A stretch of DNA of 64,000 nt from Dyella sp. RRB7 (GCF_022761115.1 NZ_JAKWJS010000001.1:62001-126000), one strand, 5' to 3'. Shown: positions 33,323 to 42,907, counted from the stretch's first letter. Made by a program: numbers and translations. The notes: a model not told the origin generated them from the letters alone.

Positions 33323-34105
33323 ATGCCCATCGCAGTGCGGCCCGGCGCACGAATCCCGCAGCTCAAACTCGCCCTGTGGCTGGGTGCAGCCGCCGCGGTC
33401 GCCGCAATCGCGCTGCTGCCCTACATCCTGGTCACGATGCCTGAGCGCTTTGTTGCCTTGCCCATGCCACTGTGGGCGGTTGCCCTGATGCAGGTCGTGC
33501 AGACCGGCGTGATATGCGGGTTGCTCGCCTGGGCCGGCCTGCATCTGGGCGCTCGGCACGGCCTGGGCGCGCCCTGGCTGCACGCATGGATATACCAGAC
33601 GCCGGCCCCGACAGTGCGTCCGCACTGGCTGTTTGCGGTGATGCTGGGCATTGCTACCGCTGCACTGATCAGCGCTATCGATTCCACCGTTCTTCCCAGT
33701 TCCTCCCTCGGCTCGACTGGGGCCTGGGGCATGGCATGGCGCGGCGCCATGGCTTCGTTCTACGGAGGCATTGCGGAAGAAATCGACTGCAGACTATTCC
33801 TGGTCAGTCTGATCGTGTGGCTACTGGCATACCCGCGGCGCGGTAGCGCCCAGCCTTGGATGTTTATCGTCGCGATTGCATTTGCAGCCCTGCTGTTCGG
33901 CATGGGCCATCTCCCTGCGATGTTCGCCATGGGCATGTCGCATACGGTATTGGCCATGGGCTGCATCGTACTGCTCAATGCGCTCGTGGGCGCCGTATGC
34001 GGAGGCCTCTATTGGAAGCTGGGCCTGGAGCACGCGATGCTTGCGCACTTCAGTGCGGACATCGTGCTGCACGTGTTCATGCCGCTCCTCCAAGGAGGGC
34101 GTTAG
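33323..34105 (+). CDS. CPBP family intramembrane metalloprotease
   Basis: A 260-residue polytopic protein with about 7 hydrophobic segments. The CPBP (Abi) signature is present: motif 1 GGIAEEIDCRLFLVS (EExxxR), motif 2 LLFGMGHLPA (FxxxH) and motif 3 HFSADIVLH. The start at 33323 has GAAGGA upstream. It follows the RHH gene by 50 bases and may be in the same transcript. Substrate unknown. Confidence 0.82.
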   Translation: MPIAVRPGARIPQLKLALWLGAAAAVAAIALLPYILVTMPERFVALPMPLWAVALMQVVQTGVICGLLAWAGLHLGARHGLGAPWLHAWIYQTPAPTVRPHWLFAVMLGIATAALISAIDSTVLPSSSLGSTGAWGMAWRGAMASFYGGIAEEIDCRLFLVSLIVWLLAYPRRGSAQPWMFIVAIAFAALLFGMGHLPAMFAMGMSHTVLAMGCIVLLNALVGAVCGGLYWKLGLEHAMLAHFSADIVLHVFMPLLQGGR

Positions 34106-34263
34106 CCCAAGCGTGGGGGATAGCAGTCGACGCCGCGTGCAGCTGGTCATGGATTCCGTGTCCACATCGCCTGCACGGCCCGGGCGTTAGCGTTTGCACT
34201 CAGCGCGCCCCGGCCACAGCCGGGACTGGACGCCGTCCACGATCGTGTATCCGGAGAACCCCC

Positions 34264-34461
34264 ATGGCCAAAGACTACCGCTCGCTGCCCGATGATCCGG
34301 TGATATGCGAAAACTGCGCCCGCACCGGCCATAAGGTGGAAATGCAGCCCCATGACAAGCTTCCCATGGAAGCCGTCGAGTGGGCCAAGGAGGAAGACAC
34401 CGAGCTGCAGAGTTACCGCTGCCCCTCGTGTGAAAGCATCGAGGTATTCCGCGTCGACTGA
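34264..34461 (+). CDS. Small zinc-ribbon protein
   Basis: A 65-residue protein with two CxxC pairs, VICENCARTG and YRCPSCESIEVFRVD, predicted to bind one zinc. Start MAKDYRSLPDD at 34264 follows GGAG. It is found in a longer open frame, but the upstream part shadows the CPBP gene. Function unknown. Confidence 0.75.
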   Translation: MAKDYRSLPDDPVICENCARTGHKVEMQPHDKLPMEAVEWAKEEDTELQSYRCPSCESIEVFRVD

Positions 34462-34546
34462 ATCGACGCGCGTTGGCCGCAAGATTCGGATGGCCGCAAG
34501 CGGGCGCGACGGGCAACCTGGAGACTCCTTCCGATGGAGTCTTGCC

Positions 34547-35011
34547 ATGCGCTTCCGCATCACCGGCCTGCCCGCGCAGCCCTTCAAGGAGCTGTTTTCG
34601 CTCACCGACGAAGCGCTGGCCGCGCAACGCGCCATGCGTGTGGTGGTGGACCGCGAGCATGGCTACCCCTGCCGCATCAGCCTCACCGATGCCGAGCCCG
34701 GCCAGACGGTGATCCTGCTCAACTACGAGCATCAGCCGGCGGATTCACCCTTCCGCGCCAGCCATGCGATCTATGTCCGCGAAGGCGAGCAGCAATACGA
34801 CGAAATCGACCTCGTACCCGACCAGCTGCGGCGGCGCCTGCTCTCGGTGCGCGGCTTCGATCGACACGGCATGCTGCGCGATGCCGATGTCGCACCAGGC
34901 ACGGCGCTGGAACCGCTGGTCGAACGGCTGTTCAACGATGAAGACATCGCCTACCTGCATATCCACATGGCGCGTCCCGGCTGTTATGCGGCGCGCGTGG
35001 ATCGTGCATGA
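34547..35011 (+). CDS. DUF1203 family protein
   Basis: A 154-residue cytosolic protein. MRFRITGLPAQPFKELFSLTDEALAAQ, YPCRISLTDAEPGQTVILLNYEHQ and SPFRASHAIYVREG are diagnostic of DUF1203, a family without known function. GGAG-like AGACTCC context gives a weak ribosome site; the start is set by family similarity. Confidence 0.85.
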   Translation: MRFRITGLPAQPFKELFSLTDEALAAQRAMRVVVDREHGYPCRISLTDAEPGQTVILLNYEHQPADSPFRASHAIYVREGEQQYDEIDLVPDQLRRRLLSVRGFDRHGMLRDADVAPGTALEPLVERLFNDEDIAYLHIHMARPGCYAARVDRA

Positions 35012-35017
35012 GGGCGC

Positions 35018-35402
35018 TCAGCGGATGTCGCGCGCCGCCATCGGCACCAAGGCGATACCCAGGGCGAGCCAGCCGACGATGAAGGCCACGCCACCCACTG
35101 GCGTGATCGCACCAGCCCAGCGCGGCGCGCCGAGCGCCAGCCCGTAGAGGCTACCGCAGAAAATCACGATGCCCACCGCAAAGGCCGTCACTGCCACCTT
35201 GCGCGCGCCCCCGTGCCAAGGCCACGGCAAGCGCCAATGCCAGCGCATGCCAGAAGTGATAGCTCACGGCGGTATGCCACAGCTCGCTGCCGCGCGCATC
35301 CAGTACATCGCGCAAGGCATGCGCGCCGAATGCACCGAGCAGAACGGCACTGGCGCCAGCCAGGCCAACCAGCATGCCGCTGGCGGAGACAGGTTGTCGC
35401 AT
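35018..35402 (-). pseudogene. DUF423 membrane protein, frameshifted
   Basis: The N-terminal part (from ATG 35402, after AAGGAG) reads GMLVGLAGASAVLLGAFGAHALRD and [20 protein letters not shown]; the C-terminal part ([34 protein letters not shown]) is in the next frame. The switch occurs in a run of five C on the plus strand around 35208-35212; dropping one base restores a normal ~125-residue, four-helix DUF423 protein. It is either a recent frameshift, phase variation at the homopolymer, or a sequencing error. Confidence 0.85.
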
Positions 35403-35463
35403 GATGCTCCACTCCTTGGGCCGCCGGACGCCGGCCGGGGGATCAGTGTCGTATGCTGGCGGA

Positions 35464-36102
35464 ATGATTCCTATCGATTTTCGCATGAAGCTTTGTCGCA
35501 TCCGCCGCGTCGCCCTGCTGTCGCTGCTGGCCCTCGCTGCCCTGCTGCAAGCCGGTTGCCACCGGGAAGACGCCATCCCCTGGCTACTGACCGACGTCAC
35601 CGGCCACATGCCCGACCTGGATTTCCGCCTGGTCGACGATCACGGCAAGGCCGTCACCGGCCAGGACTATCGCGGCAAGGTGGTGCTGCTGTATTTCGGC
35701 TACACGCATTGCCCGGACGTCTGTCCACTGACGCTGGCGCAATTGCACGTGGTGATGCAGCGCCTGGGGCCGCTCGCTGACGGCGCGCGCATCCTGTTCG
35801 TGAGCGTGGACCCGGCACGCGACACGCCGGAAGTGATGCATGCCTACGTCAATGCGTTCGATCCTCGTGCCGTGGGCCTGTCCGGTGCGCCGCGCGATAT
35901 CGAGGAGCTGAGCAAGCGTTACCGCTCGGCCTTCACGCGCGAGCCGGACCAGGGCAACGGCCAGTACGAAGTAAGCCACAGCTCGGCCATCTACATCTTC
36001 GATCGCGACGGCAAGGCGCGCCTGCTGTCGACGCCGGATCGCTCACAAGACGATCTTGTCCACGACCTGCACCTGCTGCTCAGCCTGGGAGCCTCCGCAT
36101 GA
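35464..36102 (+). CDS. SCO1/SenC/PrrC copper chaperone lipoprotein
   Basis: A 212-residue thioredoxin-fold protein with a lipobox (LAALLQAGC), the copper-binding CPDVC pair and the distal histidine in QYEVSHSSAIYIFD. It delivers copper to the CuA site of cytochrome c oxidase. The start could also be the ATG at 35485 (MKLCRIRR), which gives a neater signal sequence. It overlaps the PCuAC gene by 4 bases. Confidence 0.92.
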   Translation: MIPIDFRMKLCRIRRVALLSLLALAALLQAGCHREDAIPWLLTDVTGHMPDLDFRLVDDHGKAVTGQDYRGKVVLLYFGYTHCPDVCPLTLAQLHVVMQRLGPLADGARILFVSVDPARDTPEVMHAYVNAFDPRAVGLSGAPRDIEELSKRYRSAFTREPDQGNGQYEVSHSSAIYIFDRDGKARLLSTPDRSQDDLVHDLHLLLSLGASA

Positions 36103-36587
36103 GCCTGCGTACCGCCCGCACCCTGCCCTTGCTGCTGGCTGGCATCCTGCTGGCTGCCGGCGCGCACGCCAGTGAAGCCGAGCATGTACACGCCAGCCAG
36201 GCATGGATCCGCATACTGCCCGGCGATCTGCCGGCGGGTGGCTATGTCACGCTGGAAAACACCGGCGACCAGCCGACCAGCCTGCGTGCTGCGCACAGCC
36301 CGAGCTACGCCAGCATCGGCCTGCACAAGAGCAGCGCCGACGGTGGCACGAGCCGCATGGCGATGGTCGACAGCGTGGCCATCCCCGCCCACGGCAAGGC
36401 CGAGCTGACACCGGGTGGCTATCACCTGATGCTGATGAAGGCCGCCGCGCCAGTGAAGCCCGGCGACAAGGTGAAGCTCACCCTCACCTTCGGCGATGGC
36501 AGCACGCTGGACACCGATTTCCTGGCCCGTCCGGCCAATGCCACCGATGCCGGCGATGCGATGCCGGGCATGGAACACGGCCACTAG
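36099..36587 (+). CDS. Periplasmic copper chaperone PCu(A)C
   Basis: A 162-residue protein. Signal peptide MSLRTARTLPLLLAGILLAAGAHA, then the PCuAC domain with GGYVTLENTGDQPTSLRAAHS, GLHKSSADGGTSRMAMVDS and YHLMLMKAAAP carrying the His/Met Cu(I) ligands, and a C-terminal methionine/histidine tail (MPGMEHGH). Works with Sco1 in CuA assembly. Start ATG overlaps the sco stop (ATGA). Confidence 0.92.
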   Translation: MSLRTARTLPLLLAGILLAAGAHASEAEHVHASQAWIRILPGDLPAGGYVTLENTGDQPTSLRAAHSPSYASIGLHKSSADGGTSRMAMVDSVAIPAHGKAELTPGGYHLMLMKAAAPVKPGDKVKLTLTFGDGSTLDTDFLARPANATDAGDAMPGMEHGH

Positions 36588-36610
36588 CGCATCTCGAAGA
36601 ACCGCGCCGC

Positions 36611-37486
36611 TTATTCCTGGGTGGCCGACACTGGCCGCGCCGGCACCGTGCGCCGCGGCCACGGCTTGCGGCGGATACGCCCGCTGCGCGACAGTCGCAG
36701 CCATTGGCGCAAGGCCAGCAGGCCGCCGACCGACTCGATGATCGCCGCCGGCACCCACATGATCACGCCGCCCACCAGCTGCGCGGTGAGCACGTTGAAA
36801 GTGAATGCCCGGCCGCAGATTTCGAAGATCGGATAGAGGTCGGTCTTGGAGAAGGTGACGATGGCGCCGGCCAGGATCTGCGGCGTCATGGTGAGGCCCG
36901 GCGACAGCACGCGCACGCCCGGGGTCATGCGGCCGGGCGGCCGCGGGCGATGATCGAGCACCAGCCACCAATAGCTGAAACCGCTCACCAGCATCGACCA
37001 GTTCATGAAGCGGTAGATGCGCCAGTCCAGCATGGCCAGCGTCTGCATCGACGGTATCAGCCAGACCAGGATGAACACGACGAACAGCACCGTCGCGACC
37101 GCCGGATTCAACAGCACCGCATAAACGATGCGCCATGGCCATGATCGCAACACCGGCTTGAGCCCATGCACGCGCCAGGACAACGGCAAGCCCTTGCGCA
37201 ACACCGGGCCGGGATACGAAGCGATGATCAGCAGCGGCGCCAGGTGATGCAGCAGCACCTGCTGGATGCGGTGCATGAAGAACTCATGCTCGAAGAAATA
37301 ATCCAGATAGGTGTGCAGCGATACGTAGATCATCACCATGCCCACCCAGAACGCGAGCCGGCGGCCAAGGCTCACCGGCTGGCGGTGGCAGCCGCGCACA
37401 TAGAGCACGCAGCAGGTCACGAAGATGAGCAGGAATACCCAGGAAAACTCCCAGGGCACGATCCACTTGAGCACGCTTGCCATCAT
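36611..37486 (-). CDS. Cytochrome c oxidase assembly factor CtaG (caa3 type)
   Basis: A 291-residue polytopic protein of the CtaG_caa3 family, with about 7 transmembrane segments, HTYLDYFFEHEFFMHRIQQVLLHHLAPLLI (histidine-rich), GFSYWWLVLDHRP and GVIMWVPAAIIE. It lies convergent to the sco1-PCuAC operon, with which it probably cooperates in oxidase copper assembly. Start at 37486 (MMASVLKW) preferred to a TTG upstream. Confidence 0.88.
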   Translation of the reverse strand: MMASVLKWIVPWEFSWVFLLIFVTCCVLYVRGCHRQPVSLGRRLAFWVGMVMIYVSLHTYLDYFFEHEFFMHRIQQVLLHHLAPLLIIASYPGPVLRKGLPLSWRVHGLKPVLRSWPWRIVYAVLLNPAVATVLFVVFILVWLIPSMQTLAMLDWRIYRFMNWSMLVSGFSYWWLVLDHRPRPPGRMTPGVRVLSPGLTMTPQILAGAIVTFSKTDLYPIFEICGRAFTFNVLTAQLVGGVIMWVPAAIIESVGGLLALRQWLRLSRSGRIRRKPWPRRTVPARPVSATQE

Positions 37487-37594
37487 CGATCCGATCCGCA
37501 ACCACTCACCAGCGACCGCCCATCATAGCCCCTCCAGGCGATCGCCCCGCCTGCATGCAGCGTGGCGCCGGGCGCCCAGGAACTTGCGCCCCGA

Positions 37595-39487
37595 TCAGAA
37601 CTGACGCCGGCTGCGACGCGAGCGTCGCCAGCCGTACAGCAGGCCGACCAGCACCACCAGCGCCGGCACCAGCACGATATTGATGAACTTCAGCCGCAGC
37701 CCCAAGGCATCGATCTCGGCATTGAACTGATGCTGCACGTCGCGCAGCTCCTTGTTGATGGCCAGCTGCCGCTGCAGGAACTGTTCGATCTCGGCGCGCT
37801 GTTCCACGCTGACGCTGTCGCCACGACCCGCCTTGGCCGGCTGCAGTTCGCTGAGGCGATTGCGGGTGACGGCCAGTTCGCGCTGCAGCTCCTGTTTCTT
37901 GGCCAGGTACTTCTGGTCGGCCGCGCTTTGCAACGCCAGCACGCGGGTGAACGGGCGCTGCGAACTCACCCGCCCATGGATGGAAAGCAGGGCCGAGGAA
38001 CCGCTAAGGTTGTCGGCGATATTGGTCATGAGATCGCCGTTGTTGGCGATCGCGCTGAGCTGCGGCTGTCCCAGCAGGCTTTGCGTGTAGGACACCCACA
38101 GGCGGTCGCTGAGCAGGTCGGTATCCGCCACCAGGATCACTTCGGTGGTATCGCCCGACCTGGCGACATAACCCGGCTGTTGCGCCCGCTCGGGGAACGC
38201 GCTGGGGAACTGCCCGCGCAGCCGCGCGGCAATGACATAGCGAATGTTGTCCGGCCGATAGTTGTCGAGCAAACCGCCAGGGTTATTGATGGATTCGCGC
38301 ACGCGCTGGCTGGACACGACCTCGGCATCGGGCGTGGTCTGCATCAGCGGCTGCAGCCGCGACAACGTCCCGGGCGCCAGGTCGAAGTAGCCCGCGCTGG
38401 AGACGTTGATGCGCTGCAGGCTCGCGGTGATCACGTCATCGCGATTGAGCTCCTGCTGCCCCAGCCCCAGCATGGCCGGATGGCTCATCGCGCTGTTGTC
38501 GGCCAGTTCGATGCGCAACCCGCGCGAGCGGTCCAGCACCACCTTCTGCGGGTCGTACAGCACGCCCCAGGCGGCAAACAACTTCGACAGGTCCGAATTG
38601 TGGTCGTCGGTGATGCCGTTGCTGTCCACGAACGGCGTGTTGTCCATCTCGGCCACCGGATCGACGAACACCACCAGGTGACCGCCGCGCAGCACGTACT
38701 GGTCGATCGCATAGAGCGCATCGGCCGGCAGGTGCTTGGGATGGATCACCAGCAGCGCCTTGATGTCGCCATCGATGCGCTTGAGCTTGGACGCATCGAG
38801 CGTCTTCACCTCGAACTGCTGGCCAAGCTGGCGCATCACCGTCCACGGCTCCTCGCCGATCACCGGATTGCCTTCCACCGGCAGGCTGCTGATCAGCCCG
38901 ATAGACGGTTTGGACGGCTGGTCCAGCTCGAACAGCAACTTGGCGATGTCGTACTCAAGAAACGTTTCGCGCGAAGGGTCGAACAGCGGGATGGCGAGGG
39001 TCTTGCCCGGCACGCGCTCATCGCCATCGTCGCCATCGGAGTTGGCGGGCATGGTGCTGCCCACCAGGCCGAAGAACACACGCTCGCCATTGGTGCCGCC
39101 ATTGATCGGCGTCAGCCCGTAGCCCTCGGCACTGGCCTCGTCATCGGAATACGGCACCGGGTCGACGATCTGCAGGCGCAGGCGTCCATGCGCGCGGGCC
39201 ACCATCTCCTGCAGCATCTCGCTGACGCGCTGCTCATAGCTGCGCAGCTGCGGCAGGTCGCGCGTGGCATGGTCCGAGAAATACAGCGTCAGCTTGAGCG
39301 GCGCGTGCATGCCATCGACGATATGGATGGTGCCCGGCGTCAGCGTGTACAGCTTGTCCGCGGTGAGGTCCACGCGGGCAACCCGCACCCAGCGGCTGCT
39401 GCCCAGCACGAGGGTGACAAAGACGATGGCCAGCAGGACCAGTGCGGCCAGCAGGACGGTGCGGCGGCTGAAATGGATGCGCGTCAT
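37595..39487 (-). CDS. GldG-like ABC transporter accessory protein
   Basis: A 630-residue protein: N-terminal transmembrane helix (LLAALVLLAIVFVTLVLGS), a large periplasmic GldG/DUF4350-type domain (DLTADKLYTLTPGTI, GLISSLPVEGNP, GGHLVVFVDPVAEMD), a coiled coil (KKQELQRELAVTRNRLSELQ) and a C-terminal helix (FINIVLVPALVVLVGLLYGW). It is the third member of an operon with an ABC-2 permease and ATPase, as in gliding and related export complexes. Substrate unknown. Confidence 0.85.
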   Translation of the reverse strand: MTRIHFSRRTVLLAALVLLAIVFVTLVLGSSRWVRVARVDLTADKLYTLTPGTIHIVDGMHAPLKLTLYFSDHATRDLPQLRSYEQRVSEMLQEMVARAHGRLRLQIVDPVPYSDDEASAEGYGLTPINGGTNGERVFFGLVGSTMPANSDGDDGDERVPGKTLAIPLFDPSRETFLEYDIAKLLFELDQPSKPSIGLISSLPVEGNPVIGEEPWTVMRQLGQQFEVKTLDASKLKRIDGDIKALLVIHPKHLPADALYAIDQYVLRGGHLVVFVDPVAEMDNTPFVDSNGITDDHNSDLSKLFAAWGVLYDPQKVVLDRSRGLRIELADNSAMSHPAMLGLGQQELNRDDVITASLQRINVSSAGYFDLAPGTLSRLQPLMQTTPDAEVVSSQRVRESINNPGGLLDNYRPDNIRYVIAARLRGQFPSAFPERAQQPGYVARSGDTTEVILVADTDLLSDRLWVSYTQSLLGQPQLSAIANNGDLMTNIADNLSGSSALLSIHGRVSSQRPFTRVLALQSAADQKYLAKKQELQRELAVTRNRLSELQPAKAGRGDSVSVEQRAEIEQFLQRQLAINKELRDVQHQFNAEIDALGLRLKFINIVLVPALVVLVGLLYGWRRSRRSRRQF

Positions 39488-39490
39488 GGT

Positions 39491-40225
39491 TCAGGGCGTC
39501 CGCTTCAGGTCAAGCACCAGCACGCCGGCGGTCAACCACGCCGCCATGCTCAGCAGGAAATACAGCAGGTCGCGCAGATCCAGCACGCCGCGCGAAATGG
39601 CTTCGAAGTGCCGCAGCATGCTCAGGTGCGCCAGGCCATTGACCAGCTTGCGCGGCAACGCACCCTGGAAAAACTCCATCACCTGCGGCTGTCCCACCAG
39701 GATCAGCAGGAAACACACCACCAGGGTCAGCACGAAGGCCACCACCTGGCTCTGCGTCACCGCCGACAGGCACGCGCCAATGGCCAGGAAGGCGCCAGCC
39801 ATCAGCCAGCTACCGAGGTAACCTGCGATGATGACGCCGTTGTCCGGCGAGCCGAGATAATTCACCGTGATCCAGATCGGGAACGTGAGCAGCAGCGCCA
39901 GCCCGATGAACAGCCAGGCGGCGAGAAACTTGCCCAGCATGGCCTGCGCCAAGGTCAGCGGCAGGCTGAGCAGCAATTCCAGCGTGCCGCCCTTGGCCTC
40001 CTCCGCCCACATGCGCATGGATACGGCCGGCACCAGCACCAGATACAGCCAGGGATGCATCACGAAGAACGGCTGCAGATCGGCCTGGCCTCGCTCGTAG
40101 AAATCGCCCGCGTAGAAAGTGAGGATGCCGGCCAGCACCAGGAAGATCACCAGGAACACATAAGCCACCGGCGTCACGAAATAGCTGCGCAGCTCACGCC
40201 GCACCACCGCCGCGATGGGACTCAT
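39491..40225 (-). CDS. ABC-2 type permease, GldF-like
   Basis: A 244-residue six-helix permease beginning MSPIAAVVRRELRSYFVTPVAYVFL, with MRMWAEEAKGGTLELLLSLPLT, the conserved ABC-2 loop. Its start overlaps the ATPase stop (ATGA) and its stop is 3 bases before gldG-like ATG, so the three genes are one operon. Confidence 0.9.
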   Translation of the reverse strand: MSPIAAVVRRELRSYFVTPVAYVFLVIFLVLAGILTFYAGDFYERGQADLQPFFVMHPWLYLVLVPAVSMRMWAEEAKGGTLELLLSLPLTLAQAMLGKFLAAWLFIGLALLLTFPIWITVNYLGSPDNGVIIAGYLGSWLMAGAFLAIGACLSAVTQSQVVAFVLTLVVCFLLILVGQPQVMEFFQGALPRKLVNGLAHLSMLRHFEAISRGVLDLRDLLYFLLSMAAWLTAGVLVLDLKRTP

Positions 40226-41154
40226 GCGCCGCCCTCCACACCAGTGGTGATCTGGCGGAAGACCTCGTCGAGGCGGCCGCGCTCCAGCTGGATCTCCGAT
40301 ACTTCCAGGCCCTGCTGGCGCAGCAAGGTTTCCACCGGTTCGAGGATGCGCTCGCCCGGCCGGGGGAACACGGTGATGCGGCCGTCCAGCGGGTCCACCT
40401 CGATCGAAGCCACCTGCGGCAGGCGGCCGAGCATCTCCTGTGATACCCCGCTGCCCGGCGCGCTGAACGACACCGCGCCGTGATAGCGCGAGCGCGCCTC
40501 CAGCTCTGCCGGCGTCGCATCCGCCAGCAGGCGGCCGTTGGCGATGATCACCACGCGATTGCACAGGGCATGGACTTCTTCCAGCAGATGCGTGGAGATC
40601 AGGATGGTGCGATCGCGCGCCATGGCGTCGATCAGCTGGCGCACGGTGTGCTTCTGGTTGGGATCGAGGCCGTCGGTCGGCTCGTCCAGCATCAGCACCT
40701 GCGGGTTGTGCACGATCGCCTGGGCCAGCCCCACGCGGCGGCGCAGGCCCTTCGACAACGTGTCGATGCACTGGTCGAGCACGCCTTCCAGTTGCAGGCC
40801 ACCCACCACCCGCTCGAAGCGGCGGTAGCCTTCGTCACGCTGCAGGCCACGCATGCGGATGATGAAGGTGAGGAATTCGCGCACGGTCAGCTCGCCATAG
40901 CTCGGCGCGCCCTCCGGCAGGTAGCCCAGCGCGCGCTTGGCCTTCAACGGCTCCTTGCGCACGTCGTAGCCGCAGACACGGGCCGTGCCGGAGCTGGGCT
41001 CCAGGAAACCGGCAATCATGCGCATCGCCGTGGTCTTGCCGGCGCCATTGGGACCGAGCAGGCCCAGCACCTGTCCAGGCTCGGCCCGGATGCTCAGGGA
41101 ATCCACCGCGATCAGGGTGCCGTAGCGTCGGGTCAGCTGTTCGGTTTCGATCAT
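40222..41154 (-). CDS. ABC transporter ATPase, GldA-like
   Basis: A 310-residue ATPase with Walker A GPNGAGKTTAMRM, signature LSKGLRRRVGLAQA, Walker B VLMLDEPTDGLDP and switch ILISTHLLEEV, plus a C-terminal ~75-residue domain. Start MIETEQLTRRYGTLIAVD at 41154. First gene of the gldA-gldF-gldG-like operon. Confidence 0.93.
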   Translation of the reverse strand: MIETEQLTRRYGTLIAVDSLSIRAEPGQVLGLLGPNGAGKTTAMRMIAGFLEPSSGTARVCGYDVRKEPLKAKRALGYLPEGAPSYGELTVREFLTFIIRMRGLQRDEGYRRFERVVGGLQLEGVLDQCIDTLSKGLRRRVGLAQAIVHNPQVLMLDEPTDGLDPNQKHTVRQLIDAMARDRTILISTHLLEEVHALCNRVVIIANGRLLADATPAELEARSRYHGAVSFSAPGSGVSQEMLGRLPQVASIEVDPLDGRITVFPRPGERILEPVETLLRQQGLEVSEIQLERGRLDEVFRQITTGVEGGA

Positions 41155-41272
41155 GTCCGGTCGAGGCAGGTGGCAGGCAGTCGCCGCAGGCGCGCCGCCA
41201 GTGGGTCCAGCGAGGTCGACCCGCAATGTAACCGAAAAGTTCGCCCTTACCGGGCGATGGGCAACGCGAAAA

Positions 41273-41305
41273 TGAAAAGGCCCTTCGCGGGGAAGGGCCT
41301 TTTCA
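41273..41305. terminator. Hairpin terminator
   Basis: TGAAAAGGCCCTT, loop CGCGGGG, AAGGGCCTTTTCA. It follows the SRPBCC gene on the minus strand and has A/T-rich stem ends on both sides. Confidence 0.8.
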
Positions 41306-41326
41306 GGAGCTTGCCGTTGGTCGGGC

Positions 41327-42682
41327 TTACTGCGCGGTGGTGGCAGCGCTGGCCGGTGCGGCGGCGGTGCCGGACGAGGCCGGAGCCTGGTCACCGTTGT
41401 CGTCGAGCGACGGCGGCTTGATGCCGGCTTCCTGCTCCGGGGTCTGCGCCGGGGCCCAGCTCAGCGGCAGGTACACGTCGTACTCGGCGTAGCTCTTGAC
41501 CTCGTCACCCTGCTTCACTTCCGGCTTGGCTTCGATGTCGTAGAAGCGGTTGACCACTTCGTCGAACTTGTAGCCGTGGGTCTGTGCATAGGCCTTCAGC
41601 AGGTCGCGGGTCTGCGGCACGCCGGCGGCGGTACCGTTCCACACGGCCTTGAGGGCCGGGCCACCGAAGGCCAGGAAGGCGCGCACGTCGTTGTCGATGA
41701 TCAGGCGGCCGAAGCGGTCATGACCACCCGGGGTGTTGCTGTCGGCGTTGCCGGCGGCGGCACCTGCGCTGGTGCTGGCATCAGCCGGCGCAGACGTCAG
41801 ATCCGGCGCCTTGGCGGCAGTCAGGTCCACCGACTGGCCACCCACGTTCAGGCTGGTCGCGCTGATCGGCAGGGCCACGTCGAAGGTGTAGGTCTGGTCG
41901 CCGTAGTTGGTGGTGTAGATGATGCGCGGACCGGTGGTGGTCACGCCCAGCTTCTTCGCGGCAGCCTGGATCTGGGCCACGGCCTTGTCGGTCGCATCGT
42001 TCAGCGCCTCGAGGCCTCCCTTGCGCTCGATCGAGGTGGACACCAGCAGCACCGGCGTCGGCTGGGTCTGCTCGATGTACGGGATCAGCTTGGTGTAGTC
42101 GAGGTTCGGCACCGCCGCCAGCACGTTCTGCAGGTTGGTCAGGGTGAACTGGATGAAGGCATCCGGGTCGCCATGAATGTACAGGCTGGAATAGCGGTTG
42201 ATCAGGTTGAAGCCGTAGTCGACGTCATACGACCAGGTGATGTTGGTCAGCTGGCCACGGCTGCCCTGACGCTCGAGGTCGAGCGTGAAGTGCTTGTCGT
42301 TGCCGTGCCAGTCGTTGTCCAGGTTCCAGACGATGGAAGCCTTCTTGGCGGTCGAGTCGATCTTGTCGAAGCTCGGATCGGCCGAAGCGATGGTCAGCTT
42401 GCCGCTGCCGACCTTGTCGTCCTGACTGGACCAGCTCACTTCGGCGCCCGGACCATAGTCCTTGCCGGAGAAGTCGAACTTCACATTGCGGTCGTACTCG
42501 CGCTGCACGGAATACTCCGGGAAGCGACGGAAGTTGTTCAGCACGTCATAGACCTGACGCATGTCCTTGCCGACGACCTGCGACCGTTCGACATGGCCGC
42601 TGCCAGGCATAACAAAGCCCACCACCACCGCCACCACGGCGACGATGATCAGGGCAACAATGAATTCAAGAACACGCATCAT
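41327..42682 (-). CDS. Membrane-anchored SRPBCC (polyketide cyclase-like) protein
   Basis: A 451-residue protein with an N-terminal transmembrane helix (VLEFIVALIIVAVVAVVVGFVMP), a SRPBCC/START-like domain (QVYDVLNNFRRFPEYSVQ, GAEVSWSSQDDKVGSGKLTI), a second GyrI/SOUL-like region (GVPQTRDLLKAYAQTHGY, YAEYDVYLPLSWAP) and an Ala/Ser-rich C-terminus. The ligand is unknown. It starts ATGATG; either codon (42682 or 42679) is possible. Confidence 0.8.
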   Translation of the reverse strand: MMRVLEFIVALIIVAVVAVVVGFVMPGSGHVERSQVVGKDMRQVYDVLNNFRRFPEYSVQREYDRNVKFDFSGKDYGPGAEVSWSSQDDKVGSGKLTIASADPSFDKIDSTAKKASIVWNLDNDWHGNDKHFTLDLERQGSRGQLTNITWSYDVDYGFNLINRYSSLYIHGDPDAFIQFTLTNLQNVLAAVPNLDYTKLIPYIEQTQPTPVLLVSTSIERKGGLEALNDATDKAVAQIQAAAKKLGVTTTGPRIIYTTNYGDQTYTFDVALPISATSLNVGGQSVDLTAAKAPDLTSAPADASTSAGAAAGNADSNTPGGHDRFGRLIIDNDVRAFLAFGGPALKAVWNGTAAGVPQTRDLLKAYAQTHGYKFDEVVNRFYDIEAKPEVKQGDEVKSYAEYDVYLPLSWAPAQTPEQEAGIKPPSLDDNGDQAPASSGTAAAPASAATTAQ

Positions 42683-42907
42683 TCCAGGGTTCTCCGCACG
42701 TCTCTCTGTACACGGCACAAGACAGTCGCCGGAGACCGGCCCGCCACGGGAGATTCCCGAAGAATCGCATCGTGACAGGGGGTCGGCCAGCGCCGAAGCC
42801 ACCGATGGTACTTGCTCGCGCGCAGGAACGCTATCCGGCCGTAAAGGCGGCCTGACGGGGGCCGACCAGACGCCCGCGAATGGCGTCCGGCCTGGCCCCG
42901 CGGGGGA

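Noticed and set aside
37562-40483. 973-codon plus-strand open frame
   Set aside because: Antisense to the GldG/GldF-like genes; composition typical of a mirror frame (Gln, His, Arg).
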